From: Calycina herbarum
Lineage: Eukaryota; Ascomycota; Leotiomycetes; Helotiales; Pezizellaceae
Length of the DNA: 64,000 nt
Reading direction: 5' to 3'
Assembly (NCBI GenBank): GCA_001414485.1
Contig: LLEY01000059.1
Coordinates: 1-64,000, forward strand
The position numbers were made by a program, and so were the translations under genes. This document shows, piece after piece, positions 23,244 to 33,904 of this stretch. Each line of letters opens with the position of its first letter. The first letter of the stretch is position 1. The notes beneath the pieces were generated by a model, which worked only from the letters and a program-made list of their open reading frames with translations, had not been told where the DNA came from and ran no database searches.

Positions 23244-25098
23244 TAACGTGTTTTATAAGCGAGTCGTCTACATAAGCGAGTCGTCTACTTTCCTCGTCGT
23301 ATACTATATACTACCTTTAAATCATAATAGCTTAATACTACAACGTTTAATTACCTTCTTAAGAAGCTAATATTATTTTAGTAACCTAAGAACTCGAAAA
23401 CAACGCGTTATTAACTAAACGAAGTACTATAAAGATTTACTATATTCCTTAAAAGACTCTTTCTAATTAACGAGCTAGAAAGCTCTTATAACGCGATTAC
23501 TAGCCTAATTCGAAAAAGCTTATAAAGCTAGAGAAGGAGGTAATAGTTAGATATATATTAGAGTTAGATTCGCGAGGGTTTTCGCTTATAAGAGATATAG
23601 TACGAGATATAGCTAATAATCTACTAAGAGAGCGCGATAGAAAGCCTATAGATAGAAACTAGCTAGATAACTTTATAAAACGTATACCTAAGCTTAGAAC
23701 TTAATAGAGTCGTTTATACGATTATTAGTAAGCTTTAACTAAGGATCCGCGAGTTATTAGCTTATAGTTTACGCTTATATAGTCTATTAAAGAGAAATAT
23801 AGTATTTAAGATAAGGATATTTATAACTTTAACAAAAGTAGCTTTATAATAGGAGTTATTTTATTCTAACTTATTATTATAAGCTTAGAAACGCGTAGAA
23901 AGCGAAAGTAAGTTTAGCTAGGTAATCGCGAGTAGGTTATAGTTATTTAAAGAGTTAACGTAATAGAATAGGTAATCCTACTATTTATTATATTTATAAG
24001 CAAAGTACTTATTTCTACCTAGTACTAAGATATATATATACTATATAATTAGGTAATTAAGATTAGTAATAATAGCTAGACAAATAATAAGCTTAGAGTT
24101 ATATAGTTAAAGTATTTTAATAAGTATATAAAGGTATAAAGTATAAGAGGATATTATTTATTAATTATTAATAGTTATAAAAGCTATAACTCGCTTAAAT
24201 TCTAGTAACTCTATAAAGACTTAAATATTATTACTCTCTATATACCTCTACACTTATTACACCTACTCTAGCTGCTTAATATAGTCTACTTCTTACTATT
24301 AAAGCGAGTATATAGAGCTAAGATATTAGGCTTAGTACGGAATTATATTAATTATATTACTAAAGAAACCTTTCTTCTTATATTTAAAGTAGCTTTTTAT
24401 AAAGTATTTATAAAGAATAACATCTACGCGAGTTTTAAAGAGGCTAGGCTAGTCTTATATAACCTAGAAGCTATATTATTAAAGCTTAATTTAAGGCTTC
24501 GTACGCTAATACTAATAATACTAGAAGATACTCTATAGACACCTAAAACACTAAGTAATATATATAAAATAATAGCTTAATTAACGCTTATTTAAGATCG
24601 GATTTAAAGATATTAAGACTCGTTACCTAGTTCTATTATTTAGTCTCTTAATTAACTTGAAAAAGGCTTAACTAGGGTGATATATAATATAGTATTAATA
24701 TATAAGGAAATTACTAGTCTTTATATAATAACTAAGGCTATAACTAAGTATAAAAATCGTAAGAGAAAGTATATTAAGAGTTAAGAGATATTAATAGTAG
24801 ATAACGTAGCTGATTTAATTATATCTAAGGAAAATAGTAGCTAGAAATAAGATAAAGAGTCTAGGAAGAGAGTTTGCGTAGATAGGTACTATAGCTGTTG
24901 TAGTAAAACTAGGTATAATTCTTATACTTATTAGATAGAAATATTAGATATAGAAGATAGCGAAAGTTCTAAAGAATACTAGATAGCTTCTATAGTAATA
25001 ATAACTTTATATAGTATTAAGTATTTTATATTATAATAACACTAGGTTGAAAAAGTAGACGACTCGCTTATATAGGCGACTCGCTTATAAAATACGTT
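23244..25098 (+). mobile_element. Fot1/pogo-like Tc1-mariner DNA transposon, RIP-degraded
   Basis: The 1.86-kb element has terminal inverted repeats with an internal doubling: TTTTATAAGCGAGTCG, then a second AAGCGAGTCGTCTAC, at the left (23244-23288). The reverse complement lies at 25050-25098. It is flanked by TA on both sides (23242-23243 and 25099-25100), the target used by this superfamily. Reading through stops on the plus strand shows a CENP-B-type HTH and the start of the DDE domain: NWLDNFIKRIPKL near 23655-23690, then DKDIYNFNKSGF near 23815, and a GNREWVIVI block near 23920. The length suits Fot1-type elements. The transposase frame has many TAA/TAG codons and is dead. Confidence 0.82.
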
Positions 25099-25233
25099 AT
25101 ATTTAGAATTAATAAAACTAATTAATAACTACTTAAGAGAATAAACAACTATAGGTTATAGACGAGGAAATAAGAACTAAGAAAGCTTACTTATAAATAA
25201 CGTGTATATATAGCGAACTAGTTAAAACTTCGC
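25099..25233 (+). repeat. Remnant of family B leader/gag start
   Basis: From about 25101 to 25200 the sequence is collinear with 39965-40065 of family B once C-to-T/G-to-A differences are allowed. Shared landmarks are AACTACTTAAGAGAAYRAAC, a GAGGARAYAA block and AAGCTYRCTTA. It abuts the right end of the Fot1-like element on one side and the 5' LTR of family A copy 2 on the other. A family B copy was thus apparently the earlier resident here. Heavily RIP-affected. Confidence 0.65.
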
Positions 25234-25691
25234 TATTACGAATTACGTACTAGTACGTAAATAAATAAAGTCTAAGTAGCGCTCTAATAGAATAAATACT
25301 ATTATAACCTCGAAAAGAAGAAGAGATTGAATAGATATATAATCCTAGGGATCTTATTATAGTTATATCACGTGACTCGGTTAGGAGCAGTCAGGTGATA
25401 GAGTCTAGTTTTAAGGAGCTCTGGAAATAGAGTCGGACTCTATCTTCGAGACTCCTGCTAAGCAGGACTCTAAATATAAACGAAGGTTCTATATAAAGAC
25501 TAGTACTTCTACTATTAGATAAGAGCTTTGTACTTAACTTCAGTTATTAATCTTATTATCTTATTTAACATCTTTAATATAAGTAACGAGTTCACTTCTA
25601 AGTAAATAACCCGGTATATCTATACTTCTTACTTATATACTAACCTTTAAGACTTAGTTATCTTTGTTTAGTTTATTTAAGTTTCGTTATA
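25234..25691 (+). repeat. 5' LTR of family A copy 2
   Basis: Starts TATTACGAATTACG and ends TTTCGTTATA. Collinear with the other family A LTRs, but its middle part (about 25330-25480, containing ATCACGTGACTCGG) differs from the copy 1 and copy 3 LTRs. This suggests a distinct LTR subfamily or an exchange. Confidence 0.75.
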
Positions 25692-28600
25692 CTTTAAGCA
25701 CCTGCTTAGAAGTTCAGTCGCTATAGCCCTAGTAACCTCCGCAGCAGCTAGCTCGAATACTAGTCGAACCAACGTCGTAGGCATATCTAGAAGTATAACT
25801 AGAAGGACACCTACTAGTACACAGTTAACTAGGAACGACGATAATATTAGTATACTAGACGTATCTAAGCTCTATAAAGTCGAAGTACTTAAGTCTATTA
25901 AAGTTAAGATACTAGATACGTATTATAGAAAGCAAAAGGAACTCGACTTATTCCTTCTCTAAATAGACATCTACTTTAACTTTAATTCTAATAAGTTCGA
26001 AGGCAATTATAGCTTACGAACTATCTTTGCTATCTCTTACCTTAGAGGAGTAGTATTAGAATAGGCCTAGCTATACTTAAAGCACTTCTTTGAGAATAAG
26101 AATAAAGATAGAAAGATAGAATTAACTAAGATTATATTTAAATCTTAGAGAAGATTTAAGGTAACTATTAGGAAAGTCTTTAAAGACTTTAATACGATCT
26201 AAACAGCTATATATAAGCTTTTAGAGTTATACTAAACTAGATTAGTAATAGATTATACTAATGAATTTTAACGTTATAGAACGAAGTCGGAGTAGGATAC
26301 TATCGCTTTTATAGAACTCTTTTATAGAGGATTAAAGGTATATATCTATAAAGAAATAGCTAAGTAGAATATATAGTTCTTAACTATTATAGGTATAATT
26401 AAAGAAGTTATCTAGTTAGATAACCGTCTATATGAATTTAGAAAGAGTAACTCTAGATATAGAGAAAAGAGTAAAGGGTTAGGAAAGTAGAAGCACTCTT
26501 ACGCTAGTAAACATAGTAAGGAGGCGAACGCTACGTAGAAGAAAACCTTTCTAAAGAAAAGAGGACTTTTCTAGAAAGAGCGAAATCGTCGACGTGAGTA
26601 GAACTTATATTATAATTATAGCCTACTAGGTTATAGAGTAAATAAGTATAGTAAGAAGAAAGACTCTAAGAGAGAGAAATAAATTAATACTACTATTTAA
26701 TAATAGGTAGCCTTAACCGATTATATTAAACTTATAGATAAGAAGCTTAAAGTATAAGAATATAGAACCTAGATTAAAAATAATAAAGGAATTAGTAGTA
26801 TTTAAAATACTAATAATAATAGAGATCTACTTCTTAAAGAATATTATAATATATAATTAGTAATAGAATCCGAGTAACCTCTTTAAGAGGGATACGAATT
26901 ACTACTATTAACTAGTTCTTTGAAAACATTGAACTTATCTTCTAGTTTAGAAGAAGAAATAAAAAATAAAGACTCTAAAGTTAGAGAAACTTAGGCTTTT
27001 CTTAGAACCTTTAAATAAGGAAATTAATAGGTATATATTAATAACTAGAAACTAGACTTCTAGAGCTCTTATATAATATAAGGAGTTAACCTAACTATCT
27101 TAATAATATATATAGTTATAAGTAATAACCTTGAAATAATAACTCTAGTTAGCTTAATTACTAGATAGAAAACTATTAAAGAGAAAGAACTAGAACGTGA
27201 ACGATAACTAGTTAAAAACCTAGCTACTCTGAAGTAAAGGATATATAAAGAATATATAATATTTTAGATAAAAGTAGTATATAGATATAGTAAGTTTTAA
27301 CGGGATTTAAGAGATAAATTAAAACCCTTTTACTTAGAATACTATCTAAAGATATTATATTAAAGGAATTTAAGTAATATATCGTAGTTATATTAATTAG
27401 AAATAATAGGCTAGTATTTAGAAAATATAACTTATAACAACTATTTAGTATACTATTCTAGGAGTAAAGAGAGCTTAATATAACTAGATAGGCTAAAAGG
27501 GAACTAGAAGAATTATACTACCTATTAATAGAAGAACTATAGTTTATAGAAACAGTTTAAGAAATAATAGTATAATAGATATAATATAAACCGAGTCTAA
27601 CCTTAGACTAGTTATTATAAAAGCAGTTTAAAAAGATATTACTAGAACCTACTAGAATAGTAGAATATTATTAGATATATGAAGTAGTATTATTAGATAA
27701 AGAAGGAGTAGTATTCTTTCCTTAGTCTTAGATTTAGGCTATTAGAGAAAAGAATTTAAGAGACTATATATTTAAGGTTTATTATATAAAACTAGAGATA
27801 AGTGTATTAAAGGCTACTTTAGATTATCTATATATAAGAGAACTATAGTCTATAGAAGCTATTTTAGAAACTATTTATAAATAGATCTAATATAATTATA
27901 AACAAATACTAAAGCGATTTATAGAAGGAATTCCTAAAACTATAGGAATCGTAGAATATAGATTAGTATATAAGATAGTATATACTAATAAGGAAAGAGT
28001 AAGATTCTTTCTATAGTATAAGAACGAGGAGAGAAAGAATTATAATCAAGAAAATCGATCTTTCGAAGTCTAATATATTAAAGCAAAGTTAAACGCTACT
28101 TTAGAAGAAAGATAGTTAGTAATAACTATAGAAATAAGAGGAAAAAAGTTACGAGTTATAATAGACTCGGGAGTAATAGGTAACTTTATCTCTTTAATAG
28201 CTTAAGAGGAGCTAAACGTTCTAATTAAAGAGATAAGACTATATTAATTAGAAGTAGTTAATAAAATAGATGTTATATATTAAAATAGGATTATTAATTA
28301 GAAAACTATTCTAATAAAAGTTAATATTAAAGAATATTATTTAGATATATAATTCGATAGTATTAAAATAGGAAGTAAGAAAGTAATACTTAGTATACTA
28401 TAGATTTAGGAATATAATTTAGAAATCGACTAGAAGGCTAGAACGATAACCTTTAGCTAATATAAATACGTAGGTTTGTATTTATAACTTTAAGGCTAGA
28501 ACGAGGTTAGCGCTATCTCTTCTAAAGTGCTAGAACACCTTGTCTAGGGTCTTTCACAGGTTAGTAAGAAAGCTAATAACGAAATACCTATATAGTATAG

Positions 28601-31429
28601 AGAATTTAGAGCTTTGTTTAAAAACCTAGAAGACTTGCGAGCCTTGCTGAAATATTACTTATAAGATTATAAGATTAAATTAAAAGAGGGTTATTACTTC
28701 TTAAAGTAGAAGCTTCGGTTATATAACTAGAAAAGCCTATAGAGAATAGAAAGTTATATAAAAGAAGGTATTAAAAAGAGATATATTAGAAGATCTAAGT
28801 TACTAATTACCTTAAACATGCTTATTATTAAGAAGAAAGACGACCTAGATAAGAGAGTATATATTAATTACTAAGAAGTAAATTATATTATAGTTAAGAA
28901 CGCTTATCTGCTACTACTTAGCTAATACTTATAGGATAAGTTAGGTAAAGTAGTACGATTTATAAAACTAGATTAATAAAACATCTATAGACTTATATAA
29001 ATAAAAGTCGGAGACGAATAAAAGACAGTATTTGCCTTACTATTAGGCCTTTATAAATATACAGTTATGCTATTTAGACTCTATAATATACTAACTATAT
29101 ATTAGAGATAAAATAATAACATTTTAGAAGATCTTCTAAGAGTAATAGTAATTTATTACTTAGATAATATTCTAATCTTCTTAGAAAAAGAAGAAGAATA
29201 TAAGAGGTATATTAGAGAAGTTTTATAATAACTTATAAAAGTAAACTCTTATTTAAAACTCTTAAAATATAAGTTTAGAGTAACTTAGATACTTTTCCTA
29301 GAATAGGTATTTAGCTTAGAGAAAATAGAAATAGATCTAGTAAAGATCTAAGATATCTTAAACTAGAAGTTACTAGAGAATATAAAAGATATATAGTCCT
29401 TTCTTAGATTTATAAACTTCTACTGTCTGTTTATATAAGACTATATAAAGATTACTAAACTAATAATAGTACTAGTTAAGAAAGCTGTTAAATTTATTTA
29501 GAATAAATAAGCTAAGAATGCTTTTTAGAAAATTAAAGCAAAGTTTATAGAAAAACCTATTTTATATAATTTTAATATAGATAAACCTAGTATAATTAAA
29601 ATAGATGCCTTAGATATAGTAGTAGGTATAGTTTACTTATAACTAAATAATAAAGGAAAACTTATACCTATTATATATTATTCTAAAACATTTAACCTAG
29701 TATAATAAAACTATAGTATCTTTAATAAAGAATTACTTACTATAGTATTAGCTTTAGAATACTAGAGGATTTATTTATAGCTAGTAAAACACCTAGTTAT
29801 AGTTTTATCTAACTATAAGAATCTTAAGATATTTATAATAACTAAAGAACTTACGACTAGATAACTAGCTAAATAGTTAGAGATATTAAGAGGATTTAAT
29901 ATTATTATTTAATATATAAAGGGAATGTTAAATACTTAAGCTAATACTCTTAGCTAGAAACCTAGATATAAGAGAAATAAAGAGTATAAGAAGATTATAA
30001 TCTTAAGAACTCTTAAGAATAGAGACTTAGTACCTACTATATACGAGATAGTAGTAATAAACGACATCTAGATAGATAAAATTTAGAATATATATAAGGG
30101 GTATAACTAGTATATAAAAGAAAAACTATAGGTTTCTAGTTTATACGCTAAGGAGTTCGTATAGGAATACTACGCTATGCCCGCTTACGGTTACTAAGGA
30201 ATTCGTAGAACTCTCTAGAGAATAAGATAATACTACTATATTAATTAGTTATCTACGATAGTTAAGGAAGTGATAGTAGAATATAATACCTATACTAGGA
30301 ATAAGGCTTCCTACTATACTCTTTATAGATAGATAAACACTACTCTAATACTATAAATACCTTAGAAGTCGATATCTATAGATTTTATTATTAAATTACT
30401 AAAATCTAAGGATCTGATAATAAGAGTTAAATATAACGCGATCCTAGTTATTATAGAACGACTTACGAAGTATATAATCCTAATAGTATATATAGAGTTA
30501 AGTATAGCTAAGGAATTAGTATTCGTATTCTTTAAAGAAGTAGTCTTAAGATATAGACTACTTAAAGAGATACTCTTAAATAGAGATAAGCTCTTTACTT
30601 TAAAATTTTAGATCGCTTTTATAGAACGATTAGGTGCGAAAAGAAAGCTCTCTATAGCTTTTTACTCTTAAATAAATAGAGGAAATAAATAAATAAATTA
30701 AGTAGTTAAAATATATCTTTATTATTATATAAACTACTAGTAAGATAACTAGGTAGAACTGCTACTCTTAGTATAGTTTACTTATAATAGTTTAGTAATA
30801 GAAATAACACTTATTATACTATTTTATACTAACTTTAGATATAAAGTTATTAGTATATTAAGAACTACTATCTACGACTATTAATAATCAACTTACTTAT
30901 ATTTAGGTCTTAAAAATTAAGAGGTTATATAAGGAACTTATAAAGGAATTATAGTTTATTACTAAAAGGAATATGTACTACTATAATAAACGACGTAGTT
31001 AGAAGCTAACGCTAAAAGAGAGGGATAAAGTCTACTTAGTACGAAAAAATATTAATACGAAAAGACTAAGTAATAAACTAGATTATAAAAAACTTAGACT
31101 ATTTAAAATCAAATGTATTAAAGGACCTTTAAATTATAAATTAGTACTACTAAGGATAATAAACATCTACTTAGTATTCTATATATCCCTACTCGAACTA
31201 GTACTACTAGGAGTACTACTAGCCCTACTTATAGAAATTTAACTAGTAAACCTAAACGCTGAGTATAAAGTTAAGAGGATTCTTAACTATAGACTTATTA
31301 GAGGATAGGTTAAGTATTTAATAAAATAGTTAGATTACCTATATTTAGAAAACACTTAGGAACCTAGAAAAAATATCAGCTAGTACTTAGAGGAACTTCA
31401 GGAGTTCTATCGTCGAAACCTAAGTCTAC

Positions 31430-31981
31430 CTACATTACGTAGTTAGCAGGGAAGGACTTAAGAAAGGCTAGGTCGAGGCCTAAAGCGAGGGCAGGGTCGG
31501 AAACGTCGGGCGTAGGAAGGGCGGCTAGCCTAGCAGCCTCTTCTTCTATCTGCTTCTTTTCTTCCTCCTTCTCCTTTTCCTTTCTTTCTAATTCTTTAAC
31601 AGCATCTAGCTCCTTAAGAGAGTTAAGACTAGCTGCTATCATTCTCTACTTCCGGGCGTAAAGCAGCTTCTTCTGCTTATTAACCCAGAGGACTTTCGCT
31701 ATAGCCTTATCGGCCTCGTCCTCTAGTCGTTGGATCTAAGCATCTATAGACTCCTAATCTCGAATAGTCGGTATATAGTTTACCTCGCAAACGTTATAAG
31801 TCTTACTATTCTTTATATAATAACTATAGCAATTTAGACTTTTATCTTAAGAAGCGATATATTTATTTATAAAACTAGCTTTTAAATATTAGATATAAGG
31901 CGCTATTTTTATTCTAGATAAGTTAATTTCTTTTCTAAGAGCGATATACTTAGTACGTTTCGTTGAACGATCGGGTAGTAT
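31430..31981 (-). pseudogene. Antisense coiled-coil ORF of family A, best-preserved copy
   Basis: Opposite in orientation to gag-pol and lying between the chromodomain end and the 3' LTR, this frame spans 184 codons without a frameshift. The first codon is ATA where an ATG would be expected (31979-31981). Five internal TAA/TAG codons all read as RIP-altered CAA/CAG. The last 70 codons (31642-31430) are fully open. Features in order: a basic N-terminus (DRSTKRTKYIALRKEI), a Cys pair in the middle (SLNCYSYY and YNVCEVNYIPT), a segment ADKAIAKVLWVNKQKKLLYA, and a Glu/Lys coiled coil (ELERKEKEKEEEKKQIEEEA). An Asp/Ala/Leu-rich tail (DVSDPALALGLDLAFLKSF) ends it. Similar sequence occurs in copies 1 and 3. 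I cannot name a family. A regulatory or DNA-binding accessory protein is only a guess. Confidence 0.65.
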
Positions 31982-32071
31982 AGTAAAAAGAGAAGAAGGC
32001 TACTAGCCTTCTGACGATATTTCTTAGGTTGTACTTAAGCGTAGGGACACGCTAAGCTAAGAAGGGGATAG

Positions 32072-32503
32072 TATTATAAATCACGTATATATGTAATAAG
32101 TAAAGACTAGGTAGTGTTCTAACAGGTTAAGTACTATTGGAATAATCTTATAGTAGATAGGGATCGGTTAGGTTAGCTAAGCGATCTAAGGATTTTATTA
32201 TAATAATTACGTGACGAAAGGGACTGCTGGATCGCTAGGCGAACTAGCTCGTTGGATCGCCAGCTCGACGAGCGAGTTAGCTACTTAGGGGAACGAAGGT
32301 TCTATATATACTAGCACGTCTGCTATCTAGATAGGAGCTTCGTGCTTAACTTTAGTTATCAATCTTATTATATTGTTTAACATCTTTGGTATAAGTAACA
32401 AGTTTACTTCTAAGTAAACAACCCGGCGTATCTGTACTTCTTACCTATATACCAACCTTCGAGACTTAGTTATCTTTGTTTAGTTCGTTTGAGTTTCGTT
32501 ACA
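32072..32503 (+). repeat. 3' LTR of family A copy 2
   Basis: Starts TATTATAAATCACG and ends TTTCGTTACA with the unmutated CA terminus. It is the least RIP-affected family A LTR in the window and retains several CpG sites (for example GCTCGACGAGCGAG near 32250). It marks the edge of the HET gene island. Confidence 0.85.
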
Positions 32504-32784
32504 ACTTGCCGGCGCGTAATTCCTATATTAGAAAGGAGGATATCATCTATAGACCAGCCTGCGTCATAGTATAAAGTCTATATACGTAGTCTGTTATCTC
32601 TAGAAGTATTATACGGTGTTTTTAGAGTAGGAATATTCATTGATACTGTTAAAATAAGAGTGGGAAAAGCTAACTCTTTAAAGCAGCCTGAACATCTGAC
32701 TAGAACAGGTGGTTTTGCTGTCAGACTATTGGTTAAGCTACTGTGGCGATATCCCTGCAGTTACAATCAATACCCCTTGTACGT

Positions 32785-32864
32785 AGTATGCGTTGTTAAG
32801 CGAGGTCACGTGAATGCGTCGCTGGAGTACTCCGAGACTTACTCCACTGGTGCAACCCTTGACA
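32785..32864 (-). repeat. Family B LTR 5'-end fragment on the minus strand
   Basis: On the minus strand from 32864 the sequence begins TGTCAAGGGTTGCACC. It then follows the family B 5' LTR (39539 onward) closely for about 80 bp, including GTCTCGGAGTACTCCAGCG and CGCATTCACGTGACCTCGCT. Similarity ends near 32785. It is not RIP-mutated. Its outer terminus (TGACA on the plus strand) touches the ATG of the TPR fragment exactly. Confidence 0.75.
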
Positions 32865-33176
32865 ATGAGCATAAATAACCTTGCAAATTCACTCAGCCAG
32901 CAAGGGAAATTTGCAGAAGCTGAGATCATGGGCCAGAAGTGTTTGCTGCTCAAGGAGAAAGTACTTGGGAAGGAGCATCCAGACACGTTAATGAGCATGA
33001 TGGGCCTTGCAAATTCACTCCGCCAACAAGGGAAATTTGCAGAAGCTGAGGCCATGGACCGGCAGAAATTATACTACAAGAAAACTATACACCCGAATAT
33101 GCTCAAAACTAAGAAACTGAATCGAGAGCCCGAAGCACCTCAAGAGCGACGTAAAAGTGCTAGAATTAAGAGGTAA
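32865..33176 (+). pseudogene. TPR (kinesin-light-chain type) protein fragment, 5' truncated at an LTR
   Basis: The 103-codon frame holds two nearly identical TPR units, NLANSLSQQGKFAEAE and GLANSLRQQGKFAEAE. They are linked by CLLLKEKVLGKEHPDTLMSM, the consensus of the TPR_10/TPR_12 repeats common at the C-terminus of fungal NLR-like (NB-ARC or NACHT) proteins. A basic tail follows (ERRKSARIKR). The frame is open further upstream to 32814, but that part is family B LTR sequence. Real TPR sequence therefore starts at the LTR boundary, and the upstream repeats and any effector or nucleotide-binding domain are missing. It may be a truncated gene, or a short gene now starting at the junction ATG. 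Nearby sequence offers no upstream exon. Confidence 0.7.
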
Positions 33177-33904
33177 TAATCACTGATCTCCTACGTTACA
33201 TCCGTATGGACCGAGCACCTTTCGCCGAAAAAGTGCATTTCGCCTGCGCCGCATGCTAATCCCCCGAAAACTGCCTGCCTTCGTCGGTCCCACGCCAGCA
33301 GCGCCCAAGGCAGTAGTCGCCATTGGGGAGGGACGTCGGCTTCCATGCTGAGGGCTGAGGCACTGATGAGATGAACCTGGTCGGTCCTCGTCAACGATAC
33401 TCGAGTACCTCGGACGGACCCAGCAGTAGTGGGGTCGCGAGGGAGGCGGTAAGGCTCGTGCGGGCGTGACGTCGCCAGGCGGGCCAATCAAGTTGGATCC
33501 GGGTCAAGTTGATCCGGGTCTTCCCTAGTATAGGGAGTATGAGTACAGAGGTGCTATATGCACTTTTCTACAATCACGTGCACTGCGACATTCACTCAAT
33601 ATGAGCTCTACTCAACAAAAGGAATCATAATCAACAACGCAGACTTAAATTCTCAAGCTAGTTAAACAACCCTGAGTAAGCCTGCATACGATCATGTGAA
33701 GTCTAATCCCCCCTCCCACTGTGTACTCTAGTGGTAGGCAGCAGCTGTCGATATCGGGCGAAATAACTACGTGGTTGGTCCGTGAAAACATCGTGAGACC
33801 GCTCAGCCTCCGGCTCAGCCTCAGTGATTCGATTTAAAAATTATTTCCATTGCCCATCACATGTACTGCAACAACTTTTCTCGCATTCCCATATTTTCGC
33901 AAAC
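33177..33904. other. GC-rich intergenic segment upstream of the HET gene
   Basis: 33190-33500 is the most G+C-rich stretch of the window. Antisense open frames there are long but Pro/Arg-rich with no family resemblance, as expected by chance in GC-rich DNA. A short direct repeat of TTGATCCGGGTC-like sequence occurs near 33491-33523. The part from 33540 to 33904 is ordinary and presumably includes the HET gene promoter. I do not recognise a known repeat here. Confidence 0.45.

Larger units (their letters stand above)
25234..32503 (+). mobile_element. Family A Ty3/gypsy chromovirus, copy 2 (full length, RIP-degraded)
   Basis: Two LTRs (25234-25691 and 32072-32503) enclose 6380 bp. Read through the stops, the internal region has gag near 25860-26680 with a Cys-rich end around 26610. 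Reverse transcriptase (YLDNILIF box near 29150-29185), RNase H, integrase near 30180-30620 and a chromodomain-like terminus near 31316-31410 follow. RIP damage is somewhat lighter than in copy 1, with more CpG retained. The 5-bp flanks (TTCGC and ACTTG) do not match, so either one end is rearranged or the boundary is off by a few bases. The 3' LTR borders the non-RIP island that starts at 32504. Confidence 0.85.

Noticed and set aside
33180..33491. Two overlapping minus-strand frames rich in Pro and Arg
   Set aside because: Open only because the DNA is GC-rich; the two frames overlap fully and neither resembles a protein family.
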